DNA of 64,000 bases from Liolophura sinensis. Taxonomy: Eukaryota; Mollusca; Polyplacophora; Chitonida; Chitonidae. The translations under genes were made by a program, and so were the position numbers. Location of the stretch: positions 27,058,628 to 27,122,627 of the forward strand of contig NC_088305.1 of NCBI RefSeq assembly GCF_032854445.1. Direction: 5' to 3'. Numbering within the stretch: the stretch's first letter is position 1; each line of letters opens with the position of its first letter. Below, piece after piece: positions 42,001 through 53,655 of this stretch. Under the pieces are notes generated by a model. That model was not told the DNA's origin. It did not search any database and saw only the letters and a list, made by a program, of their open reading frames with translations.

Positions 42001-44370
42001 CATGTCAATCGCAGTTCATCATGTAGAGCCTGTTTGTGTATGGAGAGACACGTTGCTGGACACAGACCCCTATTACAACTTTCGTTTTTCGGTACGATTG
42101 TAAGTTAGGGTGTAAAGTCTTTTTTTGCTGCCAGCCTGCCGTTTTTTTATGTGTACAGGTGCATGCTTGGTATCAAAATGATGGAAACTGTCTAAGCTTT
42201 GGGCAGGTAGGAGTTTTAATGATGAAAGTTTGAAATTCTGGGCGAGAGGACACAAGACGACAGGCGGTGATGAGGCTGCGAGTGACATCCCCTTGGCGTT
42301 GCTAGGCACCCCTCCCAGCTGCCGACATAGAAAGGTCCAGATTTTGACGGTCAACCTATGTCAAGATTTTTATGGCTTCTTTCTCACAGGCTGGGCCAGG
42401 TATGCACCAAAGCTTATTGGCCACGGAATGTTTGGGACTGAGCTACAGTGCTAAACGTTAACAGTGTCGCTTAAGGAAAACTAATGGGGGTCTGTGGCCT
42501 GCTATGCTTGTTGTTGTTGTTTTACACATGGACAAGTCATGTTCACTGGTTGTTATCTGCTCTCCCGACGGTTAGAATGCAATACTTTTTCAAAGCAACC
42601 ATGAACTATGCCTTCGTGATCACATCTGTACATTAACATCATCAACAGAGCTTTCTATACTGACATCAATTCGCATCTTTGTCGGAACGATGTTAATCCG
42701 TGTACAAATCCTAATCATAAAGGGAGGTTAACACACAAAGAACTCTGCACAGCTTTTGCTAAAAAATGTGCTTCTATCTGCATGATTCCGTACTATTTTT
42801 GTATTTTATATAAGTCTTTAGTTCTCTGTAAGTTTGTGTTAAATGTGAAACGTCAAACGCAAGCTTGCAATTAGGCCTATTTATATACTTCCGTATTTAT
42901 CAAGAAAACTTAAGAAGTTTTAAGACGTTTGATAAATTCAGGCCCTGTAGTGTTGACGGCTGTTTTACAAATGTTTTTTACGGACATTCCCTTTTATTTG
43001 CTGACTGACAAATGAAATGAGTCTGAACTGGTGCCGTCTTTCACAAACAGTAGCCGAATTAAACAAACTACCACACAACGGTCCATCATTTCGCCCTCGA
43101 GGTATTTCCACGTTAAAATTAACCGGCAAGTGACGAGGCACGTCAGTGGCAAGTGTAAATAATTGTTGTCAAATACCCCTTGTGAAAACACTTTCTCAAT
43201 TCGACAAAAGGTCTTCGCAGAATCGAGTATACTGCGAGGCTGGCCAAGGACATGTCGTCGTTGTTGAGAGCAGTAGACGTGGATTTTCCATTAGTCTTGT
43301 CAAGATGGTGTGTGGTTGTCGTAAATGCTTCTGATCGATTGTTCTAAATTAAGGAAAATTAGAATGAGATGGCGTTTGAGGACACTCGATCAACTATTGT
43401 GATCTGTCTGATCTGATCGGATTTTAGCTACAGGCACTGGAACACAAATTCAGTCTCTTTCACTGAAATAATAACACCTAGGAGCTCGGAGCCCTGACGT
43501 CTTCTGTTTGTCATAAGATAATCTGATTAAATCCATCGCTTATTTACAGACTGGTTGCGCCTGTCATTGATCTAGATTCAGCAGACAATTAATTTACCAT
43601 GGGGAGTAATTAAATTTCGGACTTGGTCAGCGACGGCAACTTCAGGAGTCAGTTTAGTGCGGCATGGTCCTCCTTCTTTTAGGGACTGCGAGCACTTTAA
43701 AAGAAAGTCCCATTAAGGTTCTACCTAATATCACCTAATCCAAACTTGACCAAACAGTGTTTTAATAGAGGACGACTTTATTCCACGGCATTTAGTCAAA
43801 TTTCGCTATGGTTATACAACATTAGCAGAGATACACAAAACTTTTAACCGTCGATGGAAAAAATCCTGGTCTTAGTGTAAATATATAGAAAAAAGAATAA
43901 TCAATATTTTATTTGGATTCCTCTTTACTGTGAGACAAGAGAGAGTTTCTCCAAAAAATCATGCAAGCTGTTTTAAATGAAAGTAACTTCGCCGTCAGTG
44001 ATGCCTGCATTATAAATATCATGACGACAAACCGTCTAGCTTGTACTGCAGTGGGATCCGTACATTTCACCGCTTACAGATGGAGGTTGGTAAAAAGGTC
44101 TATAGTGTTACTAAAAGTGCGGGTGAAATACATGTTTTAATGTATGGGCAACTTATGAATGAGCAATGTCCACCATCCGGATCATGATTTAACTCTCCTG
44201 GAATATTCTTAGCGTCTTTTCTTGTTGACTGTTTCCATCTACATGAATCCATCCTCATTACAATTTAAAATGGCCTACTTTCTTAGCTTTGTGGTGTTTT
44301 GTGTTGTACGTAGTTTTGAAAATTGACGCGCGTTTTTTTTTTGTCCTAAATGTCCATTTTGGTTAGATAA
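42001..44370. other. Intergenic sequence, no gene seen
   Basis: No family recognised in any frame; short ORFs only. No clear repeat apart from scattered homopolymers. Confidence 0.5.

Positions 44371-44435
<65 letters not shown>
44371..44435. repeat. (TA)n microsatellite
   Basis: About 32 TA dinucleotides in an uninterrupted run. Confidence 0.97.
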
Positions 44436-44438
<3 letters not shown>

Positions 44439-45751
44439 AAGAAATAGAGAAAGATCCCCTAGTGAGGAGAATTTACATAGGAAAAAAATAATAAAACGCC
44501 TTCTTAACTTTCTACATTCTGTTATATGCCAACTGCAGCTTCAAATTTCATGTTATTTTCAAGGAATATGAATATGAATGTCCACATAGGTCTTTATATA
44601 GGATATGTGTTACCAGTAACTAAGGAACATGTTATGTACATGTCAATACAGACAGTGGTTTGGTTACATCGCATAATACATGGATAAATTGTTGCTGGGA
44701 ACAAGGTCGTACATGTATAAAGCTGTTAAGTAGCGAACAATAGATTAATAAGTACCTAAGAGTGTCTATCCGCAGGGCGACTAGTGGCGATGCGTCTTTA
44801 TTAGCATCGAGCGGATGACCCTGCGGATAATCTGTGACATAATATTTGTACATATACAATGAGTAATATATATACATACAATGAGTAATAAAAGTATATA
44901 TATATATATAAACATGAACCACCATCATCGAAATGAGGACATCTCTTATTAAACTTTGCAACATCTCTTATTAAACTTTTACGGCAGAACGGCGAGGGAC
45001 ATACCACAACCCTAACTCTTCCAGTAAGCTGATTTATGGAATGTGCGTACATGAAAGGGTTGCCTTGAACTTTTCAGACTCACATGTGTTTCTTTCCAGC
45101 TTCCTATGACGGTAGGACTGTTCTGTAATGTGATGACGACTATGGAACACTGAAGTGAAAAAAATCCCCAAATCCACATGAAAATAAAACAGAAAATAAA
45201 ACAGAAAATAAAAACAGAGAATACGACGACCTGTTCAACACAGAATACATGTATATACCGGGCTGACAAGTGTCGATGGCGATAACAAAGCGATAATAAT
45301 TTTGGGTTACTTTACATAAAAATCACAAATTTTGTCCATGACCTTTCCTATCCACATATGATTCAAGCAGTAAGCGTCAGAACCACTGTTTTGTTCTGTA
45401 TTGTGGCATGCCATCTCTTCCGCCAAGAGTCTAACGGTCGAGGCGAACGCAACGCTTTAGCTCGGTTTACCAAGACTATTGTAAGAATCGAACTCAGAGC
45501 AATGGCAGGGAAATTGTACGCTGTAGATTATCTCATGCAAAAATTTGCCAAATATGCAGGCAGTAAGAAGATAATTCCTATATAGGTTAAGGTAAAGGTC
45601 ATGTGAATTGACACCTGGGTGAACCGACTACAGTAGGCCTGTTAATTATCAGGCATAGAAAGTCACAGGTAAGTTGCACATTTTACTTAGAAAATGCCAA
45701 AATATAGTCCGTTTTAAAACTGTAAACACTTGCGCAATTTTGATTGAAGCT
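44436..45751. other. Intergenic sequence, no gene seen
   Basis: Contains smaller TA-rich runs near 44866-44910 and a short direct repeat (CATCTCTTATTAAACTTT at about 44940 and 44962). A 75-codon ORF at 45358 has no recognised features. Confidence 0.5.
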
Positions 45752-46086
45752 TCGTGAGTGAGTGAGTGCTTGGGGTTTAACGTCGTACTCATTAAATTTT
45801 CAGTTATATGACGACGAAGGAGCCTTTAGAGTGCGTGTAATGTACCTCCTTGCAGCAGGGCGGATTTTCACCGCTCTTTTAGGCAAGTAAGCCGCCTCGC
45901 CCGATCCATTATACTGAAACTGGTCAATCAGTTGTTGCACTATTCCATTAATGCTGAACTCCAAGCGAGGAGTTACAAGTTACAACTTCCTCTTTTACGG
46001 CCTTAGGTGTGACCCGACCCAGGATTGATCCTGGATCTACCGCCCCTTAAGCGGAAGCTCTACCAACTGAGCTATCGTAGCTCCAT
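45752..46086 (-). mobile_element. Full-length SINE family B with tRNA-like head
   Basis: On the - strand: GGAGCTACGATAGCTCAGTT then GGTAGAGCTTCCGC form a D-arm and anticodon arm; GATCCAGGATCAATCCTGG is T-arm-like. The tail has ACGTTAAACCCCAAGCACTC then ACTCACTCACG. It ends in a short CACTCA repeat. The acceptor stem does not pair, so it is not a tRNA gene. Confidence 0.85.
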
Positions 46087-46738
46087 TCAAAATAGAGTAA
46101 CACCATTCAAAATAAAAGGTGTTATCTTTCATCGTGATATTGCATTTAATGAAGGAATCGTTTGTCGTCACTCCGCGTACAATGCGGGCATTTCATGGAC
46201 TCATATCTTATACTTCAATATAGAAATCTACTCTGTAGGGTGTAACACTGTCCTTAATTCTGCCGGAAACCTGTACAATCTCTGCTTGTAAAATAATAAT
46301 AAAATTGAAGGTATCAATTAAGAAATACATTTTAGCCCCTGCTGTCCGATGAGGACATCCAAGAGTTTAAATCCAGTCCCTGCTCTTTGACCATAAAGGG
46401 TTTAGTAAGGTTACCATGCTCATGTCTGTACATTTGCAATACAGATGTTTATTTTTGATTTTTTAAGCTGGGGCTTATGATTGTAGTTAATAAAGTCCGA
46501 AGTTATAATCAATCAGAGGAGTAGGCATTTCAGGGGTCTCGTGAGTTCACGCAGGAAGAACCAATGAAGCAGCTACAGGTACAATAATGCTACGACGTTT
46601 AGCCGCCTTAGTTTAAGAGAGCCGACGTTTTTCTGACCCAAACCTGCATGGAGACTGAAATGTCATTTGGCACATACAAGGCTTTTATAATCCAGTTAGT
46701 AAGTCCACCCACAAATTTTTGTTCACAGGCATACAATA

Positions 46739-46790
46739 ATGATGTTGTTGTTACTAGGAGTTACGTCGTGCCTACTTATCTTTGTTGGAG
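46739..46790 (+). CDS. Cys-rich protein exon 1 (signal peptide)
   Basis: ATG ATG start, then a run of Leu and other hydrophobic residues ending FVG, donor GTACGT in phase 1. The exact start among the two adjacent ATGs is not decided. Confidence 0.7.
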
Positions 46791-49700
46791 GTACGTTTTT
46801 TATCATCTGAATAATGTTTTAGTTTACATAAGAAAATTAAGACATACAATTTTAGCAATCATTGTTTTTTTTTAAATTTATCTGATAGGTGTTTTACGCA
46901 GGACTCAAGAGTAATTCAGTTATACGACAGCTGCCAGCATTATGATGGGAGGAAACGGCGCTGAACCCGGGGGAAACCAACGACCATCCGCAGGTTGCTA
47001 GTTAATCTCCCCTCGTATGACAGAAGGGGAAGTCAGTATAGGCTGGACTAAATTCACAGCGACGTAATTGTCACTTTAACCACAAATCGAGAGGACTTGA
47101 TCAGCTAATGCTATGATGCTAGTAATATATTTCAGATAAATTCGTTAATGAAAAATTTTCAGGTAATACTTGTGAAAATAGAGTAGGGACATATTTTTGT
47201 TTCCGGTCTTTATTTGCACTTTGTTCACGTTAAAAAAATATGTGGAAAAAATCACGAAAACTACATTTAAAATGAGAAATGGCACCGCTCCGTACAGAGC
47301 GCGGTCACAAATCACACAAATCACACCTACAGATGTTACAACTTCCGACACACAACGGCAAAGGCTGAGCCCAGCTGAACTTATGATTTTAATACGAATG
47401 CTCACGTATTATTTACGCTTGCAGGTAATCTTAGCGTGGAAAAAAGTAAGTAAATTTCTGCTGCTCTCTATTTAAAAACCATAAATCGTTGTTCGAAGTT
47501 AAGTCAATAATTCAATTTCAGTTTGAAGTTTAATTTCAGTTTTTCCTTTTACGTTGTGTCTTAAAGTTTACACAGTCATCATGTCTTCTTTTACGGGGGG
47601 GGGGCGTGTTTTAAGGCGCTCACCTTTCAATCGCTCACATACAAACAAGGTGCAGTTAGGGTTCAAATCCGGCATTGGACAGTTAAGTTGTGGATACCTT
47701 CCTTCTTCGTTTTGAGTGGCCTTGGTGACAGTAAGCGGTCGGCGACGCTAGTGCGGGCTATTGGTGCAGTCTAAAGTTATAAAGAGCTGGGGCGGCTGAG
47801 CTGAAAAACTCGATCCAGGAAGAGGACAAACCAGTGAAGCATCTGTCGTAAATTCACGTCATTTAGCCCCCGTGGACGAAAATACACATGTGTCTTTCAC
47901 CACTATGGTGTGCACATCTGTACGTCACATGCAAGAAAAGCTGGTCAGTGTCTTGCCTAATGTGGGTGGTTTTTCCCGCCTCTACGGTTTCCTCTACCCA
48001 TAAACTGGTTGCCACTGTATACGTGAAAAGTTCTTCAGAGTGACGTTAAGCAAGAATCAAATGATTATAAAACTATTTTCAAACTGTATCTGATACATGT
48101 ATTTTGTCTTAAGTTTGAAAATCTTTGTCTTTAGACACTAACGCTATATTACCTTTATGAACGCTAATTTATAACAAAATAACTTCACGCATGTACGTGT
48201 AAATGGAGAACTGCGCCGACAATTGGCTTAGTTTTATATCCGAAGTTCACCCCATTGCGTTGTACGTATTGTTTAATTTATTTCTTTGATTGGTGGTTCA
48301 CGCCGTACTCATATATGGCATAACTTGAATTTAATGCCCATCCCCATGTCCTCAGCAGAAGGCTTTTCTGTTTTTCTTACAGGGTGCCCCGTCAACGCCC
48401 CGAGGGTGGAATGTAAGGCGGATCCATGCCGCATGAGCACGGGGTGTCGAGCGTACCCTCTGGCAGAATGTAGGTATGGCAGTTTTCCAATCGATCAATG
48501 AATGAATGAATCAATCAGTCAATCATCAGTCAATCGATCAGTCAATCGATCAGTCTAGCTTTTTACCCTACCCTCTAAATCGGCTTCTCCTACACAGCAA
48601 AAACTGATGCTAACCAGCTGGGGACTTGAGTCAGCGATCTCTGAGTTACGAGTGCAAGCTTCTACCAGTAGACTAAAAGGAAATTTTTTTCTCCAGTTGG
48701 AGGTAAGTAGCGCTCCCTGATAAACTTAGTAAAGCTCTACTGGTCCCCAAGTATACATAAAGCTCTACTGGAGAGCTTTATCTATATAAATTATTGAACG
48801 AAGCTGTTTAAAACCGTTTGTAAGCGCTTGTATTCAATTCTGTCGTGTCAGATCTAATTACTGTGGCGGATGTAACGCGGAGTACTTCGTCCAGAACAAG
48901 AAAGTCAACTGTTCCGGTAAGTAGTTCGAGTTGTTTTCTTTCAGCATTAATTGAAACAATTATTCCTGTTCACACAAATGAAGATTAATTTCATGCGGTT
49001 TGTTGGAAAATGATTTCAACTCATGACATACACAGAGATAGGAAACTGTTGGCATTTAATTAATTAGAATGGGTGAGAACGCTATATATAAAACAGTTGA
49101 CAGATATATATATACGTATAAGAGGTAAACAGATGCTAACTCAGGCAGCCTAGCAAAACATCAAGAGGAGAAAAATCTTCAAGTTTTAAAAAAGAGATAA
49201 CCGAGAAACATGCAAGGAATGGTTAAAGTCATACAAAGCAAAACACAAAAAAAAACTCTAACAAATTCATGCCAAAAAAAAAATTCAGCCTTAAAGATTT
49301 GAAAAATACAGGCAATGCTCCCATTACCGACAAATTCATGTATAAGGACTACAGATAAGATTCCTGAAAGGACAAACAATTGAATGACTAAAGCCCTCCT
49401 CCATGTTGGCAAAATAATATTCCCGTCGTCATGGCGATATCATTTGCTTGAAACATTTTCGCAATCTAACTGAGATACAAGAAGGTTGTTTTATCTGTGT
49501 CAACAAAGTGTTGACGGAGTTTCACGGACACAGTTTGAGTGAGCTTTCCCCATCTTGGTGTTTCAGTCTGTCCCAGTAAGAAGCCAGTGTTACAGTGTAT
49601 GAGCGCCTGTATGTACGCCAAACCTGCCCCAGGTTTCACCTGTGTGTGAGTATATAACTGTAGAAAACTTAAATACCCATATCAAGAATTGTGTCTGTAA

Positions 49701-52700
49701 TGATCAGTAAACCAACCTCTTAATCACTCGGTCGACGAACTAATCAGCCCATGCACCGTGCTGCCCATCCTACAGTTGAACAGTTACACATCCAAACTGT
49801 TACTCAATCAGCCAACGAACTAATCTGCCCATGCATCGTGCTGTCCATCCTACAGTTAAACAGTTACCCAACCAACATGTTAACCACTCAGCCAACGAAG
49901 TAATCAGCCAATGCATCGTGCCGTCCATCCTTCAGTTAAACAGTTACACAATCAAACAATCATTCACTCAAACAAACGTGTCAGTCACTCACTTATTTGA
50001 ACTAGTCAGTCACTAACAAACCTGTTGATCGCTTAGTTAGGCAAGTTAGTTAGCTAGACATATCAATCTGCTTGTCAGCTGGTTAGCGCGCTAGCGCAGT
50101 GTAATAAACCAGGAGCCTCTCACCAATGCGGTCACTGTGAGTTCAAGTCAAGCTCTTGGTGGCTTCCTCGCCGGCCGTACGTGGGAAAGTCTTGCAGCAG
50201 CCTGCGGATGGTCGCGGGTTCCCCCCGGGTTCTGCCCGGTTTCCCCCCACCATATATACCGGCCCGGATAGCACAGTCGGTAGAGCGTCCGCTTCGGGAC
50301 CGGTAGATCCAGGATCAATCCTTGATCGAGTCACACCTAAGACTTTAAAAGAGGAAGTTGTAACTTCCTCGCTTGGCGTTCAGCTTGAAGAGGATAGTGC
50401 AACGACTGGTTGACCCGTATCAGTATAATGGCTCGGGCGGGGCGGCTTGCTTGCCTTCGGTAAGTCGTCTCAGTGAGGCAGCACTAAATAAAAGAGCGGT
50501 GGAAATCCGTCCTGCAACAAGGAGGCACATTACACATACATGCACCCTAGTGATTCCTTCGTCGTCATATGACTGAAAAATTGTTGAGAACGACGTTAAA
50601 CCCCAAGCACTCACTCACTCCCCCCACCATAATGCTGGCCGCCGTCGTATATGTGAAATATTTTTGAGTACGGCGTAAAACACCAATTACATAAATAAGT
50701 AAATTAATCTGTTAGTTAGTGAAATAAAACTGTCAATATTATAAAACCAAACGAGTCAGTCAAACCAGTTATTCATTGAAACAAAACCATTTTTTCTACT
50801 GATTAACGATTTATTTAATTAATTATCCAGCAATGAATTAAATGGTATTGTTAAAATTCAAATGTTTACAACTCTACCATGGCGATATGACCACCTACAT
50901 TTGCGTTTTCAGACCAGATTTCTGTGGATCCACCTGCTCCATGAAGTTTGTGAAGCGTGAGTATGCCAAACCTGACCAAAATTATAGTAATAGTTGTGAG
51001 TAATTTTCTTTTTGTGAAGGCCTTGTCCTTTATACGGCCGTATCAATCTCCAAAAACGTCCTTTTTCATCCCAAGCTATTTCAACTTTCTATAAATCTGA
51101 AATACTTGAACGGTGAAATTCCTGGGATTTTTCTCCGCTTAAATTTACCTTGTTGAATGTTTTAGGAATGCACTGGAAAGGAAAGATGTATAGCGTACAA
51201 TCTTTCAACTACAATCTGTTATATAGATGCCTGACTATTTTTTGCACCGAACTCTCTGGTGACCATATATATCACATAAAAAATCTAATTGCCCTTGTAG
51301 TTTGTAAAGACGGAAGTCGTCCGGTCCAGTGTTTTTACGAGCCGTGCGCACTCGCGCTCTGCCCAGCCGGTCACACTTGCGTGTAAGTACAACAGCTTCA
51401 ATTTCCGGCCCTTCAGCTTCAAAAAGAACTGAGGCAGAGTTGTGTGTAAGATAAACAAGTCTAGGCTAAGCTGTATATCCGATATATTTCAAAGAAGCTA
51501 CATGTGGTGTGTTCACATATTTTGTAAATCCAGCGACTCATCCCATCTAAAATTTCTTTATTTTAATCCCGATTCTCCAATCATTATGATAAATCACATG
51601 ACTGATCTCCTTTAGAGTTTTTTGTCTTGCCGATGCCGAAAGAGATAGATAAAATAGCGCTATACTAAATTAAATCCCTAGGTTGCCCCAGTGGGGTTTT
51701 TTAATGTCTCCATATCAAACTGTGTGAATTTTAGATGATACAAATTCTGAGAAAAATGGAAAAAGCTTAACAAGGGCTTAATTGAACTAATTAACTATAT
51801 CATTTTATTGTTTTTAAATGCTGTAGCTTTCATCTTGACCTTTTATACACAATTTCAATTCTCTACTGTAGACAGTGCCAAGTAAAAATTCACCCTTCCA
51901 GACTGGGCTACACTGACAGGCTTGTTTCCCACAGGCTGCTTTATCAGAATTGTTATACTGGTGGGGTGTCTACCCGATTTTAATCACAAACTTAAATAAT
52001 CTCCCAAAAAGGGCAACACACACACGGTGGTGATAGGAGATGCTGAGATATAGACCCGCTTCTCACCTGGTGTCGTCGCTGATTGAGCTGCCGTTGATTA
52101 TTTTTTGATTCCTGACAATTTGTCTTTCGTAGTGTTCAGCTTGGCTGAAAAGCGTATAGACCCATTTCTGACCTGGTGTCGTCGCTGATTGAGCTTCCGT
52201 TGATTATTTTATGATTCCTGACAATTTGTCTTTCCTAGTCTTCAGCTTGGCTGAAAAGCGTATAGAACCACTTCTGACCTGGTGTCGTCGCTGATTGAGC
52301 TTCCGTTGATTATTTTATGATTCCTGACAATTTGTCTTTCCTAGTGTTCAGCTTGGCTGAAAAGCGTATAGACCCATTTCTGACCTGGTGTCGTCGCTGA
52401 TTGAGCTTCTGTTGACTATTTTATGATTCCTGACAGTTTGTGTTTCCTAGTGTTTAGCCTGGCTGAAAAGCGTATAGACGCATTTCTGACCTGGTGTCGT
52501 CGCTGATTGAGCTTCTGTTGATTATTTTATGATTCCTGACAGTTTGTCTTTCCTAGTGTTCAGCTTGGCTGAAAAGCGTATAGACCCATTTCTGACCTGG
52601 TGTCCTCGCTGATTGAGCTTCTGTTGATTATTTTATGATTCCTGACAGTTTGTCTTTCCTAGTGTTCAGCTTGGCTGAAAAGCGTATAGACCCACTTCTG

Positions 52701-53094
52701 ACCTGGTGTCCTCGCTGATTGAGCTTCCGTTGATTATGTTTTGAATCCTGACAGTTTGTCTTTCCTAGTGTTCAGCTTGGCTGAAAAGCGTATAGACCCA
52801 TTTCTGACCTGTTGTCGTCGCTGATTGAGGTTCTGTTGATTATTTTATGATTCCTGACAATTTGTCTTTCCTAGTGTTCAGCTTGGCTGAAAAGCGTATA
52901 GACCCATTTCTGACCTGGTGTCATTATTATAAAGCGTATTTATGTAAGTGTAATTATCTTACATGGAAGTAAAGCAGTCTATCAGTGAAAACGCCTCTAA
53001 GCGTTTGATTTCTGGCACCCAATATCATTTATTTTACAGATCAAATTATTGCCGGGGATGTAATGCCGAATGTGTGCCCAGTCCAATTGGATAA
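46739..53094 (+). CDS. Secreted cysteine-rich three-module protein (7 exons, 155 aa)
   Basis: I do not recognise the family. Exons: 46739-46790, 48383-48473, 48852-48916, 49567-49645, 50913-50956, 51301-51382, 53040-53094; all GT-AG, phases agree, TAA stop. Residues 1-17 (MMLLLLGVTSCLLIFVG) are a signal peptide. The mature part holds three modules of the form C-x8-C-x3/4-C...C-x4-C-x2/3-C. Module 1 (19-69) has 8 Cys, module 2 (71-110) has 6, and module 3 (112-155) has 8. Modules 1 and 3 share SNYCxGCNAE. Each module is coded by two exons: introns between modules are phase 1 and introns inside modules are phase 2. That pattern points to exon-pair duplication. Inferred: an extracellular disulfide-rich protein, perhaps matrix, inhibitor or defence related. 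Nothing shows its target. Confidence 0.8.
46870..47090 (-). mobile_element. SINE family A (diverged)
   Basis: Inverted copy in intron 1 of the Cys-rich gene: TTATACGACAGCTGCCAGCA, GGAGGAAACGG and ACCATCCGCAGGTTGCTAG. The head is lost. Confidence 0.7.
47600..48070 (+). repeat. Possible SINE-like relic
   Basis: GTTAGGGTTCAAATCCGGCA is box B-like, and the 3' side has GTATACGTGAAAAGTTCTTC and a GTTAAGCAAGAATCAAATGA tail. Too diverged to assign to family A or B. Confidence 0.4.
48383..48473 (+). CDS. Cys-rich protein exon 2 (module 1, first half)
   Basis: Codes GCPVNAPRVECKADPCRMST and GCRAYPLAEC. Strong acceptor TTTTTCTTACAG, donor GTATGG in phase 2. Confidence 0.82.
48500..48556. repeat. (CAATCAGT/GAAT)n short repeat
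   Basis: AATGAATGAATGAATCAATC followed by AGTCAATCGATC repeats, just downstream of Cys-rich exon 2. Confidence 0.85.
48852..48916 (+). CDS. Cys-rich protein exon 3 (module 1, second half)
   Basis: Codes RSNYCGGCNAEYFVQNKKVN then CS. Acceptor GTGTCAG, donor GTAAGT in phase 1. Its NYCGGCNAE recurs in exon 7. Confidence 0.82.
49567..49645 (+). CDS. Cys-rich protein exon 4 (module 2, first half)
   Basis: Codes VCPSKKPVLQCMSACMYAKP and APGFTC. Acceptor GTTTCAG, donor GTGAGT in phase 2. One Cys present in modules 1 and 3 is absent here. Confidence 0.82.
49725..49960 (+). repeat. 80-bp tandem repeat (~3 copies)
   Basis: ATGCAYCGTGCTGTCCATCC recurs at 49751, 49831 and 49911, each followed by CTACAGTTAAACAGTTAC. 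Confidence 0.85.
50080..50700 (+). mobile_element. SINE family A interrupted by a nested SINE B
   Basis: SINE A runs 50080-50246 (GGTTAGCGCGCTAGCGCAGT to CCCCCCACCAT) and resumes at about 50617 (CCCCCACCATAATGCTGGCC) to the ACATAAATAAGTAA tail. The repeated CCCCCACCAT marks the target duplication of the inserted SINE B. Confidence 0.9.
50250..50616 (+). mobile_element. SINE family B inserted in SINE A
   Basis: Head CCGGCCCGGATAGCACAGTC then GGTAGAGCGTCCGC is tRNA-Lys-like; GATCCAGGATCAATCC is box B-like. The tail has GACTGAAAAATTGTTGAGAA then CGACGTTAAACCCC and CACTCACTCACTC. Confidence 0.9.
50913..50956 (+). CDS. Cys-rich protein exon 5 (module 2, second half)
   Basis: Codes VPDFCGSTCSMKFVK. 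Acceptor GTTTTCAG, donor GTGAGT in phase 1. Shorter than its counterparts, and it lacks the final Cys. Confidence 0.8.
51301..51382 (+). CDS. Cys-rich protein exon 6 (module 3, first half)
   Basis: Codes LCKDGSRPVQCFYEPCALAL and CPAGHTC. Acceptor CCTTGTAG, donor GTAAGT in phase 2. Confidence 0.83.
51383..52046. other. Cys-rich gene intron 6, proximal part
   Basis: AT-rich sequence without exon or recognised repeat. Confidence 0.5.
52047..52925 (+). repeat. 106-bp tandem array in Cys-rich gene intron 6 (~8 copies)
   Basis: Unit includes TTCTGACCTGGTGTCGTCGC, TGATTGAGCTTC, TTTGTCTTTCCTAG and TTCAGCTTGGCTGAAAAGCG; spacing 106 is exact between copies checked. Copies are over 90% alike by eye. 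TTTGTCTTTCCTAG is acceptor-like, but the unit is unrelated to exon 7. Confidence 0.93.
53040..53094 (+). CDS. Cys-rich protein exon 7 (module 3, second half, stop)
   Basis: Codes VSNYCRGCNAECVPSPIG and TAA. Acceptor ATTTTACAG. The preceding intron carries the 106-bp array. Confidence 0.82.
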
Positions 53095-53394
53095 TTACAG
53101 CCTAAGTATGTATTAATCCCGGTATAGGTCATATTAAAGGCCTTAAAAGGATACCTATGTTTTCATTGTGCTTTATATTCCACAAATTTTACGGTTATTC
53201 AGCTAGTTACCTCTTGTTCTAAGACTGTTTTTGCTTTATCTAGACACGACGCACAGATCGTCCTTTTATTTTGTATACAGCACACATATAGTAATATGAC
53301 CAGGCCTGTTGAGCCGATGGGAATTAAGGCCTTTGGTGTAACACATCCTCAATGACGTGTGTATCAGTTGTACACGGAGAGTTTTTGATTTGAT

Positions 53395-53655
53395 GTATTG
53401 ATTTATTTGATTAGTGTTTACACCATACTAAAAAATATTTCACTTATACGACGGCGGTCGGTATCATGGTTGGAGGAGACCAGGCAGAGCCCGAGAGAAA
53501 CACACGACCATCCGTAGGTTGCTGAAGGCCATCTCACTTAAGATAGGAGAGAAAGCGGCCATGAGCTGGACTTGAACTCACAACGACATCATTGGCATGA
53601 AGCTCTTGGGTCATATCGCCGTACTGGCGTGTCCCCCTCGGCCATGGAGGCCCCA
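53395..53655 (-). mobile_element. SINE family A
   Basis: Inverted near-full-length copy downstream of the Cys-rich gene, from TTGATTTATTTGATTAGTGT to GGCCATGGAGGCCCC. Confidence 0.82.

Noticed and set aside
46020-46086. tRNA-like sequence (D-arm and T-arm recognisable)
   Set aside because: It is the head of SINE family B: the acceptor stem does not pair and the SINE body follows directly. The same holds for 11634-11710 and 50250-50330.
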